In this document: piece by piece, positions 1 through 8,008 of the stretch
Layout: each line of letters opens with the position of its first letter
How positions within the stretch are numbered: position 1 is the stretch's first letter
Origin: CAZYPH01 sp964649095
GTDB lineage: Bacteria > Bdellovibrionota > UBA1018 > UBA923
Assembly (NCBI GenBank): GCA_964649095.1
Contig: CAZYPH010000006.1
Span: forward strand, 1 to 44,004
DNA length: 44,004 bases
Direction of reading: 5' to 3'
Notes under the pieces: model-generated
The model's input: only the letters and a program-made list of their open reading frames with translations
What the model was told of the DNA's origin: nothing
Databases searched by the model: none
Program-made: the position numbers and the translations under genes

Positions 1-293
1 TCCTTCAAACGCACGTTATATTTTGGTTTGTGTTTTTTAATGAGATTGCACTCTAAAACCAGCGCCTCAACTTCGTTATCCGTAATGATCACATCGAAAT
101 CGACAATCCGACGCACTAAGAGTTCGGTCTTTAGGGGCCTATCACGCGACTCCTGAAAATAACTAGAAACTCTGGCTTTGAGATTTTTAGCCTTACCCAC
201 GTACAAGATCTCACCGACCGCGGATTTCATTAAATAAACCCCGGGATCGGTCGTAAGATTTTTAGTTTTGGCTTCCAGAGACGGTAAAGTCAT
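1..293 (-). CDS. uvrC: UvrABC system protein C, N-terminal fragment
   Basis: This is the first 97 codons of UvrC, the nuclease subunit that makes both incisions in nucleotide excision repair together with UvrA and UvrB. The gene runs off the left edge of the window. The visible part is the GIY-YIG nuclease domain, with GVYLMK followed by the ILYVGKAKNLKARVSSYF signature at about residues 17-45, then an NEVEALVLE segment. The ATG at 293 places the GIY motif at the usual distance from the N-terminus. It is divergent from the zinc-ribbon gene at 313 with only 19 bp between start codons, so the promoter for each must overlap the other gene's 5' end. uvrB is about 1.7 kb away and in a separate unit. 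The family call is secure. Confidence 0.95.
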   Translation of the reverse strand, partial: MTLPSLEAKTKNLTTDPGVYLMKSAVGEILYVGKAKNLKARVSSYFQESRDRPLKTELLVRRIVDFDVIITDNEVEALVLECNLIKKHKPKYNVRLK

Positions 294-312
294 GGCACTC
301 TAAATCCAAATT

Positions 313-789
313 ATGGTTTCAAAAAACAAATCAAATAACTCAAGTTCTGAAGTTTTGGCCTATTGTGGCAATTGTAAATTAGACCTCATGGCTGTGGTTG
401 TCGCAAGGGTTGGTTCCGAGATCGTAAAAGTACAGTGTAAAACCTGTAAAAAAGAACGTGGCTACAAGGCCCCTAAAGGCATTTCTGATCCGTCCGATGC
501 TCTAAAAGTAAAAGAAGCAAAAGCTACCAAAAAAGCTGCCGCAGCTTCTTCTAGGGCGGCATCTAAAGCCATAGAAAGCTCTACTATCGAGGCCGAGTGG
601 ACACGGCTCATGAAAGAAGCCAAAGACATCAAGCCCGTGAAATACTCGTACAAAGTCACTTACTCATTAGGTGAGGTGATTGAACACCCTACGTTCGGAC
701 CTGGTGTCGTCGTCAAGACCATCCACCCTGATAAAATTGAAGTCTTGTTTCAGTCCGATTTGAAGCTTTTGATTCATAGCAAAGGCTAA
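313..789 (+). CDS. Zinc-ribbon protein of unknown function with a CarD-like small C-terminal domain
   Basis: This 158-residue protein has no function I recognise. Two CxxC pairs (C18/C21 and C42/C45) form a probable zinc ribbon at the N-terminus. A Lys/Ala/Ser-rich linker follows at about residues 58-90. The C-terminal part (about 117-158) contains GEVIEHPTFGPGVVV, which resembles the small beta-barrel segments of CarD-type and UvrD C-terminal modules that bind nucleic acid or protein. There is no signal peptide or membrane segment, so it should be cytoplasmic. The ATG at 313 has no Shine-Dalgarno sequence and is 19 bp from the uvrC start. A nucleic-acid-associated role is an inference from domain shape and basic composition only. 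Confidence 0.7.
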   Translation: MVSKNKSNNSSSEVLAYCGNCKLDLMAVVVARVGSEIVKVQCKTCKKERGYKAPKGISDPSDALKVKEAKATKKAAAASSRAASKAIESSTIEAEWTRLMKEAKDIKPVKYSYKVTYSLGEVIEHPTFGPGVVVKTIHPDKIEVLFQSDLKLLIHSKG

Positions 790-833
790 ACACATCATAA
801 CGCCTTAGGGCTTGCAGAATAAGGGGCTGGGGT

Positions 834-1514
834 ATGGGTTCTTTGCGTTTTAGAAGCCGTTTTGTATTGGGCCAGTGCATTGGGCTAGTGGCCTTACTAC
901 TTAGTATCAGCAATTGTGCCTCGAAAAAGCCCTCTAACGAGGCGGCTCACATCCCATTAAGCCGGACCCAATTGTCGCAGTCCAAAGTAGCTCTAGTCGA
1001 AATTACGGGGGCACCCGGTTTTGATTCCACGTTAGAGCACACCATCGAAGTGGCGCTGTTAAACGCCATTCACGAACACGGCTACTTTGAACTCATCGAT
1101 CGTGCGTCCGTACGTGAGAGCCAAAGTCTATATCCCGAACCAAGCGACTACCCTGGGCTTGCCCGGCACGTGGGGGCCCGTTATCTGCTGGCCATAGACC
1201 TCGTAGATGCGACTGTTAAAGAGCACCACGGTTATGACAGCGTCACCGAAGTAGACAGTATTCTCACCGCCGAGGGGCACTACTCTAAACCCGTTAAAGG
1301 CACTCGCTACGTTAAAATCAAGGCCCATGACGGACTAGTAAAACTACGCCTACGATTTTTCGATGTTAAAAAAAATGCCTTTTCGTTTGATGAGACCTGC
1401 ACCACCAACGAACGAGTAGTATCGAGAGATACTCATTTTAAGGGAAAACTGGCCCTCCTTGAACAGTTAACGGCTACGGCGATTCAAGACTGTTTGAATA
1501 GAATTACAGAATAA
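834..1514 (+). CDS. Predicted lipoprotein, CsgG/LpoB-like fold suspected
   Basis: This is a 226-residue exported protein. The N-terminus has basic residues, then a hydrophobic stretch ending SISNC with C28 as the likely lipidated cysteine. The Asn at -1 departs from the usual Gly/Ala. The mature part has a segment reading VALVEITG, then a helix and FELIDRASV, then a conserved GARYLLAIDLVDATV strand. That order recalls the small alpha/beta domain of CsgG, FlgO and LpoB-type envelope lipoproteins, but the match is by eye and weak. An AAGGGG sequence precedes the ATG by a few bases. It lies between the zinc-ribbon gene and arsR on the same strand, with 44 and 63 bp gaps. Function is unknown. Confidence 0.65.
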   Translation: MGSLRFRSRFVLGQCIGLVALLLSISNCASKKPSNEAAHIPLSRTQLSQSKVALVEITGAPGFDSTLEHTIEVALLNAIHEHGYFELIDRASVRESQSLYPEPSDYPGLARHVGARYLLAIDLVDATVKEHHGYDSVTEVDSILTAEGHYSKPVKGTRYVKIKAHDGLVKLRLRFFDVKKNAFSFDETCTTNERVVSRDTHFKGKLALLEQLTATAIQDCLNRITE

Positions 1515-1543
1515 AAAAATATCGCATCTACCTCATCTAAAAT

Positions 1544-1571
1544 TTGCAATATACTGAATTTTGCATATAGT
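1544..1571 (+). promoter_or_regulatory. Sigma-70-type promoter for the ArsR-family gene, predicting a leaderless mRNA
   Basis: TTGCAA (1544-1549) and TATAGT (1566-1571) are separated by 16 bp. The expected transcription start, about 7 nt downstream, falls on the ATG at 1578, so the transcript would have no 5' leader. No Shine-Dalgarno sequence is present. Two imperfect direct repeats, TTTGCAATATACTG and TTTGCATATAGTG, overlap both promoter boxes and could be the regulator's own operator. Confidence 0.6.
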
Positions 1572-1577
1572 GGGCCC

Positions 1578-1877
1578 ATGAAAAACGACTTAATCAAATT
1601 AGTAAAACAGGCCGATAAAGTTGCGAACGTATTAAAAAATATTTCGCACCCAACACGTTTAAAAATCTTGTGTTTCTTGGTTGAAAAAGAGCGCAACGTA
1701 GGTGAGTTAGTTCAACTTTGCAAAGTTGCTCAACCGATCGTGTCGCAATACTTGATCAAGATGAAAGAAGACAAAATTTTAAAAGCAGCAAAACAAGGTC
1801 AATTTGTGACCTACGCTTTGAAAGACGAAAAGCTAGCAGAATTAGTTTTGAGTTTGAAAAAAGTTTACTGCGAATAA
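1578..1877 (+). CDS. ArsR/SmtB-family winged-helix regulator, BigR/SqrR-like dithiol type
   Basis: This 99-residue protein is a small winged-helix DNA-binding repressor. HPTRLKILCFL opens the domain at residues 24-34, and the recognition helix lies around AQPIVSQYLIKM (about 51-62). It lacks the ELCxCD metal site of classical ArsR. It has C32 directly after RLKIL and C98 at the penultimate position (KKVYCE), the two places where BigR, SqrR and YgaV carry the cysteine pair that forms a disulfide or polysulfide bridge on exposure to reactive sulfur. A third cysteine is C48. A persulfide- or redox-sensing role is therefore inferred from family knowledge. Its promoter overlaps direct repeats, suggesting autoregulation. 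No sulfide-oxidising gene is adjacent, so targets are unknown. Confidence 0.88.
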   Translation: MKNDLIKLVKQADKVANVLKNISHPTRLKILCFLVEKERNVGELVQLCKVAQPIVSQYLIKMKEDKILKAAKQGQFVTYALKDEKLAELVLSLKKVYCE

Positions 1878-1902
1878 TAAATTAACAAATTAATATATAC
1901 AG

Positions 1903-1940
1903 AAAAGCCCCTGCCAATTAGTTTTGGCAGGGGCTTTTTT
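1903..1940. terminator. Bidirectional intrinsic terminator between arsR and uvrB
   Basis: A 13-bp perfect stem, AAGCCCCTGCCAA (1905-1917) with TTGGCAGGGGCTT (1924-1936), has a 6-nt loop. It is flanked by an A-run on the left and a T-run on the right, so it can end transcription from both converging genes. Confidence 0.93.
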
Positions 1941-1956
1941 CTTGCGACCAACTATT

Positions 1957-4050
1957 TTAGCCCAAGAGCTGAAGTTCTAATGCCCTTAACAACTTTACTT
2001 TATCGCGTAACTCGGCAGCCTTTTCAAAGTCCAGATTTTTGGCCGAATCTTTCATTTGGAGTTCTAACGTCTTACGTTGTGTCTCTACGGCCACTACGTT
2101 AGTGGGCACGTCTGATAGTCCAACGATAGCAAGTTTAGATAAAATCGACTCCAAATCACTAGCATGTTCTAAAGCCGCCATAGGTCTCGACTTCGAGAGC
2201 ACCACCTCGGGCGACGTTGTTACACTGCCGTCGACTAAACTAGCCTTGATATCGACGGCAATTTTTCGCACTACGGTTTTGGGCTGTATACCATGTTCGG
2301 TATTGTATTTTTCTTGAATCGCACGCCGACGATTGGTCTCGCTAATCGCCAAATGCATGCTGTTCGTGGTGCGGTCGGCATACATAATCACTCGCCCCTC
2401 GCTATTACGGGCGGCACGACCAATAGTTTGAATCAACGATCGTTCAGATCGTAAAAAACCCTCTTTATCGGCATCTAAAATAGCAACAAGAGCGACTTCG
2501 GGTAGGTCTAAGCCTTCGCGCAAGAGATTAATTCCCACCAGCACATCAAAAACACCCTCACGGAGTTCGCGCAAAATCGAAATACGTTCTAATGTTTCAA
2601 TATCGGAATGCAAGTATTTCACTTTCACACCATGATGGATGAAATAATTCGTCAAATCTTCTGCTAATCGCTTCGTCAATGTCGTGGCCAAAACACGAAA
2701 GCCAGCGGACACGACTTTACGAATTTCATGCAACAAATCTTCGATTTGCGACGTTGCCGGTCGAATTTCAATCGGCGGATCTAATAGCCCCGTCGGTCGA
2801 ATAATCTGTTCGACAATCTCACCGCCCGACTTCTCTAACTCAAACGCCCCTGGTGTCGCCGAAACATAAACACGATATCCACCCTGAGCCTCAAACTCTT
2901 CAAAATTTAGTGGGCGATTGTCTAGGGCCGACGGCAGACGAAAGCCATGATCAACTAACGTCGACTTGCGCGCCCGATCTCCACGAAACATGCCACCAAT
3001 CTGAGGTACGGTGACATGGCTCTCATCAATGAACAGCAAAAAATCTTTTGGGAAATACTCTAACAATGTGGGTGGCGGTGCGTTTGGTGGGCGCGCGGTG
3101 AGGTGCCTAGAATAGTTTTCGATACCCTGACAATAACCCAGCTCCTCAATCATCTCGAGATCAAACATCGTGCGCTGTTCTAGGCGTTTTGCCTCGAGCG
3201 GTTGGCCATTTTTTTCTAATTCTTGCAGCCGCTCACGCAACTCAACACGAATCGTCTCGATCGCTCGTTTACGAATGTCTTGAGACGTCACGTAGTGACT
3301 ACCCGGATAAATCGTAACCCGCGAAAGTTTACGTGACTTCACGCCACGCAGCGGATCAATTTCATGAAGACTTTCAATCGTGTCACCAAACATCTCAATA
3401 CGCACGGCAATGTCTTCTTCATAAGCTGGAAAAACATCGATCACATCCCCGCGCACACGAAATTTTCCACGATGAAAATCGACATCGTTCCGTTGGTACT
3501 GAATTTCAACGAGTTTATGCAGAATATCTTGTCGTTTGAATTCTTTGCCTTCTTCTAAATACAAAAGCATGCCTTCATAGGCTTCAGGCGAACCTAAACC
3601 ATAGATACAGCTCACACTTGATACGATGATAACATCGCTGCGATCTAATAACGAACGCGTCGCCGAGTGCCGCAACTTATCGATCTCTTCGTTAATGGCC
3701 GAATCTTTTTCGATATACGTGTCCGACGACGGAATATACGCCTCAGGCTGATAATAATCGTAATAACTGACAAAATACTCGACAGCGTTTTTTGGAAAGA
3801 ACTCTTTAAACTCTGAGAATAACTGCGCCGCTAGTGTTTTATTCGGCGCCAAAATAAGCGTCGGCTTCTGCACGCCGGCGATGATATTCGCCATCGTAAA
3901 CGTCTTGCCCGAACCGGTAACTCCTAAGAGCACTTGGTGGTGTTTGTTTTCACCAATGCCTCGAATCAATCTCTTAATAGCCTCAGGCTGGTCACCAGTT
4001 GGCTCAAATGGTGATTTTAACTCGAATGCTAGGCCTTGATTTTTTATCAC
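1957..4050 (-). CDS. uvrB: UvrABC system protein B (excision-repair helicase)
   Basis: UvrB (697 aa) is the damage-verifying ATPase that UvrA loads onto DNA and that then recruits UvrC. Visible signatures are Walker A GVTGSGKT (43-50), the YYDYYQPEAYIPSSDTYIEK beta-hairpin region that clamps DNA (about 95-115), the DESH Walker B box near residue 340, helicase motifs including the QTIGRAARN box, and the C-terminal UVR helix pair (FEKAAELRDKVK) that binds UvrC. Length is normal for the family. The ATG at 4050 lies 5 bp after the yebC stop, so it is probably the last gene of a cysS-yebC-uvrB transcript. The gene ends at the shared terminator with arsR. Confidence 0.98.
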   Translation of the reverse strand: MIKNQGLAFELKSPFEPTGDQPEAIKRLIRGIGENKHHQVLLGVTGSGKTFTMANIIAGVQKPTLILAPNKTLAAQLFSEFKEFFPKNAVEYFVSYYDYYQPEAYIPSSDTYIEKDSAINEEIDKLRHSATRSLLDRSDVIIVSSVSCIYGLGSPEAYEGMLLYLEEGKEFKRQDILHKLVEIQYQRNDVDFHRGKFRVRGDVIDVFPAYEEDIAVRIEMFGDTIESLHEIDPLRGVKSRKLSRVTIYPGSHYVTSQDIRKRAIETIRVELRERLQELEKNGQPLEAKRLEQRTMFDLEMIEELGYCQGIENYSRHLTARPPNAPPPTLLEYFPKDFLLFIDESHVTVPQIGGMFRGDRARKSTLVDHGFRLPSALDNRPLNFEEFEAQGGYRVYVSATPGAFELEKSGGEIVEQIIRPTGLLDPPIEIRPATSQIEDLLHEIRKVVSAGFRVLATTLTKRLAEDLTNYFIHHGVKVKYLHSDIETLERISILRELREGVFDVLVGINLLREGLDLPEVALVAILDADKEGFLRSERSLIQTIGRAARNSEGRVIMYADRTTNSMHLAISETNRRRAIQEKYNTEHGIQPKTVVRKIAVDIKASLVDGSVTTSPEVVLSKSRPMAALEHASDLESILSKLAIVGLSDVPTNVVAVETQRKTLELQMKDSAKNLDFEKAAELRDKVKLLRALELQLLG

Positions 4051-4055
4051 GCCGT

Positions 4056-4802
4056 TTACCCTTTGAGGGCCGTATAGATGCGGTGGACGTCATCGTTTTC
4101 ATCCAAGTCCGCTAAAAACTTTGTAGTCTCCTGAAGAGCCTCACCTGACAAACCATCGACGTCGTTTTTGGCAACGTAACTCAACTCAGAGAGGGTCACC
4201 GTCCAACCGGTGTCCGTGAGATACTTCGTCGTTTGACTGAGGTCGGCGGGCGCACTGTAAAAACGCGCCGATAAACTACCAGAAGTTTTTTCAGAGTCGT
4301 TAGCATCTTCGATCGATTCGACACGATCAGCACCAGCCTCAATAGCCACGCCATCTAAGTCTTTTTGATCAGCGGTTGGGTTTGCAATCGAGGCCTCGAT
4401 AACACCTAGACGATCAAACATCCACGCCACCGAACCCACCGCACCAAGCTGGCCCTTTCGAAACAACACACGCACTTCAGCGGCCGTACGATTTTTATTT
4501 TCAGTCAGACACTCGACAATCACGGGCACCTGATTCGGTGCAAAACCCTCATACGTAACCAGTTCGTACTGGACGTTGTCGCCTAATAGACCTGCTCCAC
4601 GTTTTATTGCACGCTCGATAGTATCACGCGTGACAGAAGCTTTTTTTGCAGCCTCAACACCCGCACGCAATCTCGGATTATTATCCGGATTCGGGTCACC
4701 TAACTTTGCCGCTACCGTTATCTCTTTAACGAGTTTACTAATAATTTTTCCACGCATTGATGCGTTTTGTTCTTTACCTGCATGTTTCCACTGTGCACCC
4801 AT
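4056..4802 (-). CDS. yebC: YebC/PmpR/TACO1-family protein
   Basis: This 248-residue member of the DUF28 family starts with MGAQWKHAGKE. It has the conserved KLVKEITVAAKLG and NPRLRAGVEAAKKASV helices, the YEGFAPNQVPVIVECLTENKNRT strand region (about 85-107) and the GAVGSVAWMFDR motif near residue 125. Bacterial members have been described as DNA-binding regulators, and the mitochondrial homologue TACO1 is a translation activator, so the molecular role is not fixed. It starts 1 nt after the cysS stop and ends 5 nt before uvrB, so translation is probably coupled. In many bacteria yebC sits next to ruvC; here it is paired with cysS and uvrB. Confidence 0.95.
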   Translation of the reverse strand: MGAQWKHAGKEQNASMRGKIISKLVKEITVAAKLGDPNPDNNPRLRAGVEAAKKASVTRDTIERAIKRGAGLLGDNVQYELVTYEGFAPNQVPVIVECLTENKNRTAAEVRVLFRKGQLGAVGSVAWMFDRLGVIEASIANPTADQKDLDGVAIEAGADRVESIEDANDSEKTSGSLSARFYSAPADLSQTTKYLTDTGWTVTLSELSYVAKNDVDGLSGEALQETTKFLADLDENDDVHRIYTALKG

Positions 4803-4803
4803 T

Positions 4804-6372
4804 TTAATCTCCGTGTTTTTCTAAAAATCGTTTTGCGCGTAGTTTTGATCCGGTTGCGGAATCCAGAATTTCAATCGAATGGCCGTCTAACTCTTTGCGA
4901 ATGGCATCGGCCCTCGCAAAGTCTTTATTCGCCCGTGCAGACTGACGCTCTTGTAGTAATTTTTCAGCATCCTCAAGCGAGAGTTTTATTTCATTCTCTC
5001 GCCACCAGAAGGTATTAATGCTGTTCAACATGTTGTGAGCATCGGCCACAAACAGCCCCCACAAGCTATCTAACTGCACAAATAACTTATTCACAATGCG
5101 GTCGGCTAACAGCACACGCAACGCCTGGGCTTGAGCATCTTGCGAAAATTCTTTGTGTTGTCGTTGTGATGCGGCCTCAGTGTCGTTTACCAAACGTATC
5201 AACGTAAATAAGTGACCCAAGGCGCCTGCATTATTGAGATCGTGGGCCATCTCCGTATCAATTTGCGTCATCGTAGTGTCTAAAGCCAACAGCGTTTTGC
5301 TCCAACTCTGCTGCCACTTTGACGCCCCATCGCCCATCACGCCATTGCTCGGCGCAGGGTGCGTCTGCACAATTTCGCGCGCCCATTCTTTTAATTTTAA
5401 AATACGCTCATACTGTTCATACACTTGCCGAATGGTTTGCCGCGAAAATTCAATTTCACTGCGGTAATGCACACTGACGAAAAGGAACTTTAAAATTTCG
5501 CCTGGGTGTTCATTTAGAAAATCACGAATAGTAAGAATATTTCCCAAACTCTTACTCATTTTTTCGTTACCGAAATTTAAAAGAGCGTGGTGCATCCAAT
5601 GCCCACAGAACGGCTTGCCTGTAGCAGCTTCAGATTGTGCGATTTCATTTTCATGGTGTGGAAATACAAGATCGATACCACCGTGATGCAAATCAATCGT
5701 CTCTCCTAACCACTTCATAATCATAGCCGAACACTCGATATGCCAACCTGGGCGCCCCTCACCCCACGGCGAACTCCAAAACGGCTCTGCGGGATTTTCA
5801 GATTTACGTGGTTTCCATAAAGCAAAGTCTAGTGGATTACGTTTCTTCTGATCGACTTCGACACGCGCACCTGCTTGCAAACCCTCTAAGTCGCGCCCAG
5901 AAAGTTTTCCGTAATGTTCCGACTTTTCAACAGCAAATAAAACTTCGCCATCGACCACATAAGCCAATCCACGCTGGATGATTCTTTCAATCATGCTAAT
6001 AATATCTGGAATTGAATCCGTAACTTTTACCGTATGATTTGGCGGTAGCAAGTTGAGCGCCTGCATATCACGCTCACACTCTTTAATGTAACGCTGAGCA
6101 ATCGCATCACTCGTCACACCCTCTTGGGCTGCCAGTGTTATAATTTTGTCATCGACATCGGTATAGTTGCGCACAAACGTAACACCATAACCGGCATAAC
6201 GTAAAAACCGATAGATGAGATCGGCCACAACCATAGCCCTTCCGTTGCCGATATGCAGCAGCCCGTAAACAGTCGGACCACACGCATAAAACCGTACGTT
6301 ACTCGGATCTGCTGGCTCAAAAACCTCACGAGTGCGTGAAAGGGTATTAGTGAAATATATTGGTTTTATCAT
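4804..6372 (-). CDS. cysS: Cysteinyl-tRNA synthetase
   Basis: This 522-residue class I aminoacyl-tRNA synthetase charges tRNA-Cys. The ATP-binding HIGN motif is at residues 40-43, and the KMSKS loop is in GNEKMSKSLGN near residue 270. Zinc ligands expected for the family are visible as C31 in FYACGPTVYG, the Cys in GWHIECSAM, and FPHHENE further on. A C-terminal helical anticodon-binding region follows. The ATG at 6372 fits the family N-terminus (the conserved FYACGPTVYG starts at residue 28). The gene is 43 bp from the gltX stop, and a promoter fills that gap. It is followed with a 1-nt gap by yebC. Confidence 0.98.
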   Translation of the reverse strand: MIKPIYFTNTLSRTREVFEPADPSNVRFYACGPTVYGLLHIGNGRAMVVADLIYRFLRYAGYGVTFVRNYTDVDDKIITLAAQEGVTSDAIAQRYIKECERDMQALNLLPPNHTVKVTDSIPDIISMIERIIQRGLAYVVDGEVLFAVEKSEHYGKLSGRDLEGLQAGARVEVDQKKRNPLDFALWKPRKSENPAEPFWSSPWGEGRPGWHIECSAMIMKWLGETIDLHHGGIDLVFPHHENEIAQSEAATGKPFCGHWMHHALLNFGNEKMSKSLGNILTIRDFLNEHPGEILKFLFVSVHYRSEIEFSRQTIRQVYEQYERILKLKEWAREIVQTHPAPSNGVMGDGASKWQQSWSKTLLALDTTMTQIDTEMAHDLNNAGALGHLFTLIRLVNDTEAASQRQHKEFSQDAQAQALRVLLADRIVNKLFVQLDSLWGLFVADAHNMLNSINTFWWRENEIKLSLEDAEKLLQERQSARANKDFARADAIRKELDGHSIEILDSATGSKLRAKRFLEKHGD

Positions 6373-6380
6373 ATACTTTT

Positions 6381-6410
6381 TTTATAATATATCTGTAAAC
6401 TTTTCGTAAA
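6381..6410 (-). promoter_or_regulatory. Promoter for cysS-yebC-uvrB, nearly leaderless
   Basis: Read on the minus strand, TTTACG (6410-6405) is followed after 18 bp by TATAAA (6386-6381). The ATG at 6372 begins only 8 nt after the -10 box, so the transcript would carry a leader of 0-3 nt. The gltX-cysS gap has no Shine-Dalgarno sequence. This is a motif-level call only. Confidence 0.5.
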
Positions 6411-6415
6411 CTCTA

Positions 6416-7909
6416 CTACGCGTTTTTGGCATTTAAGACTCCTAAAATCCGCCTCAAACAACGTTTTGTTCCTAACAACGGCACCACTAACTTAAGCTCG
6501 GGCCCATGTGTTTGACCGGTTAAACACACACGCATAGGCATGAATAGGTTTTTGCCTTTAGCGCCGCTCGTCGTCTTAACGACCTCTTGTATTTTTTGAA
6601 AGGCTTCTGCGCTTAGAACATCCCCCTGTTCTGCTTCATGCTTCTGTAAAGCATCACGCAAGGCGTTGCCTACGGCCTCAAATGTAGGTTCTGAAAATAA
6701 TTTTTTGCCATCGTCTTCGATTGCCACTTCATCTTGAAAATACATTTGTAAGTATTTTGGCGCATCAGCCAATATCTCTAAATGGCCTCGAATACTGTCT
6801 ACCGCTTGACACAACCATTCTGTAGATTTTTCAGCGGCGATAGATAAATCTTTATCTATATATGGTTTTGCTAATTGAGTAACGACATCTATTGGCAGCT
6901 TTCGGATGTATTCGCCATTCATCCAGTTCAACTTTACAGGATCGAAGATAGAAGGTGCTTTATTGATGCGATCTAAATCAAAATTCTGAATCAATTCTTC
7001 AATCGTTAGAATTTCTTTATGATCAGGTGACGACCAACCTAATAGGGCCAAAAAGTTGATCAAACACTCACGTAAATAACCGGCCTCGCGGTATTGATTG
7101 ACGCTAGTAGCGCCGTGGCGTTTCGATAATTTTTGTCGATCACTACCCAATATCAACGAACAATGCGCAAACTTTGGCAGCGGCCAACCAAAACTCTCAT
7201 ACAACATCATCTGGCGAACCGTATTCGATAGGTGTTCTTCCGCACGAATGACATGTGAGATTTTCATGAGATGGTCATCGATCACACAACAAAAATTATA
7301 AACCGGCATGCCACTAGCCCGTAAAACAACAAAGTCACCGACCATGTTGGCCTGAAACGTTACATCGCCGCGCACGAGGTCGGCTAAAATATAGTCTTTT
7401 ACCGGGGCCCTAAAACGTACCGCTGGTTTTTCACCTGTTGCAATTCGACGCTGCGCCTCTTCAAGCGCAATACCGCGACACGTACCGTCATACTGAGGCA
7501 CCGCACCACTAGCCATCGCGGCCTCACGTTTTGCAGTTAACGTTTCATCTGTACAAAAGCAGTAATAGGCACGGCCCGACTGCAATAATTCTTGGGCGTA
7601 CTTGGCGTAAATATCTAAACGTTCCGACTGTCGGTACGGACCATACGGCCCCCCCACATCGGGGCCCTCTTGATAGTCAAAACCAAGCCACTTGATGTCT
7701 TGAATCTGCATGCGCTCGGCCTCAGCCGTGCTGCGTTCTTGATCGGTATCTTCAATGCGCAATACAAACGTACCGTTGTGGTGTTTAGCAAATAACCAAT
7801 TAAATAGAACCGTGCGTGCTCCACCGACATGTAAATAACCTGTGGGACTAGGTGCAAATCGAACTCGAATAGGGATTGAGGAATCAGTATTGTTTGAATG
7901 GTTAGTCAT
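6416..7909 (-). CDS. gltX: Glutamyl-tRNA synthetase
   Basis: This 497-residue class I synthetase charges tRNA-Glu. APSPTGYLHVGGARTVLFNW contains the HIGH-type box (HVGG, residues 27-30), and QKLSKRHGA is the KMSKS-type loop near residue 260. An N-terminal extension to an ATG at 7951 is open, but those 14 codons (MSSFFFAIC...) are a translation of the carD terminator hairpin and its T-run. I therefore place the start at ATG 7909, which gives a family-normal N-terminus. No clear Shine-Dalgarno sequence precedes it. A weak extended -10 (TGTTAGATC) lies 7 nt upstream of that ATG on the minus strand. GluRS versus GluQ-type function was not tested, but the full length supports a true GluRS. Confidence 0.96.
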   Translation of the reverse strand: MTNHSNNTDSSIPIRVRFAPSPTGYLHVGGARTVLFNWLFAKHHNGTFVLRIEDTDQERSTAEAERMQIQDIKWLGFDYQEGPDVGGPYGPYRQSERLDIYAKYAQELLQSGRAYYCFCTDETLTAKREAAMASGAVPQYDGTCRGIALEEAQRRIATGEKPAVRFRAPVKDYILADLVRGDVTFQANMVGDFVVLRASGMPVYNFCCVIDDHLMKISHVIRAEEHLSNTVRQMMLYESFGWPLPKFAHCSLILGSDRQKLSKRHGATSVNQYREAGYLRECLINFLALLGWSSPDHKEILTIEELIQNFDLDRINKAPSIFDPVKLNWMNGEYIRKLPIDVVTQLAKPYIDKDLSIAAEKSTEWLCQAVDSIRGHLEILADAPKYLQMYFQDEVAIEDDGKKLFSEPTFEAVGNALRDALQKHEAEQGDVLSAEAFQKIQEVVKTTSGAKGKNLFMPMRVCLTGQTHGPELKLVVPLLGTKRCLRRILGVLNAKNA

Positions 7910-7933
7910 AGTTAATGATCTAACACAGATGGC

Positions 7934-7985
7934 AAAAAAAAAGCTGCTCATGAACTGCGGTTTGCGCAGTAAATGAACAGCTTTT
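7934..7985 (-). terminator. Intrinsic terminator after carD
   Basis: The outer stem AAAAGCTG/CAGCTTTT and inner stems TCAT/ATGA and ACTGCG/CGCAGT form a long interrupted hairpin. It is followed on the minus strand by nine T residues (7942-7934). It separates carD from gltX. Confidence 0.9.
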
Positions 7986-8008
7986 ATTAAAATATTAGAA
8001 TTTTATTT

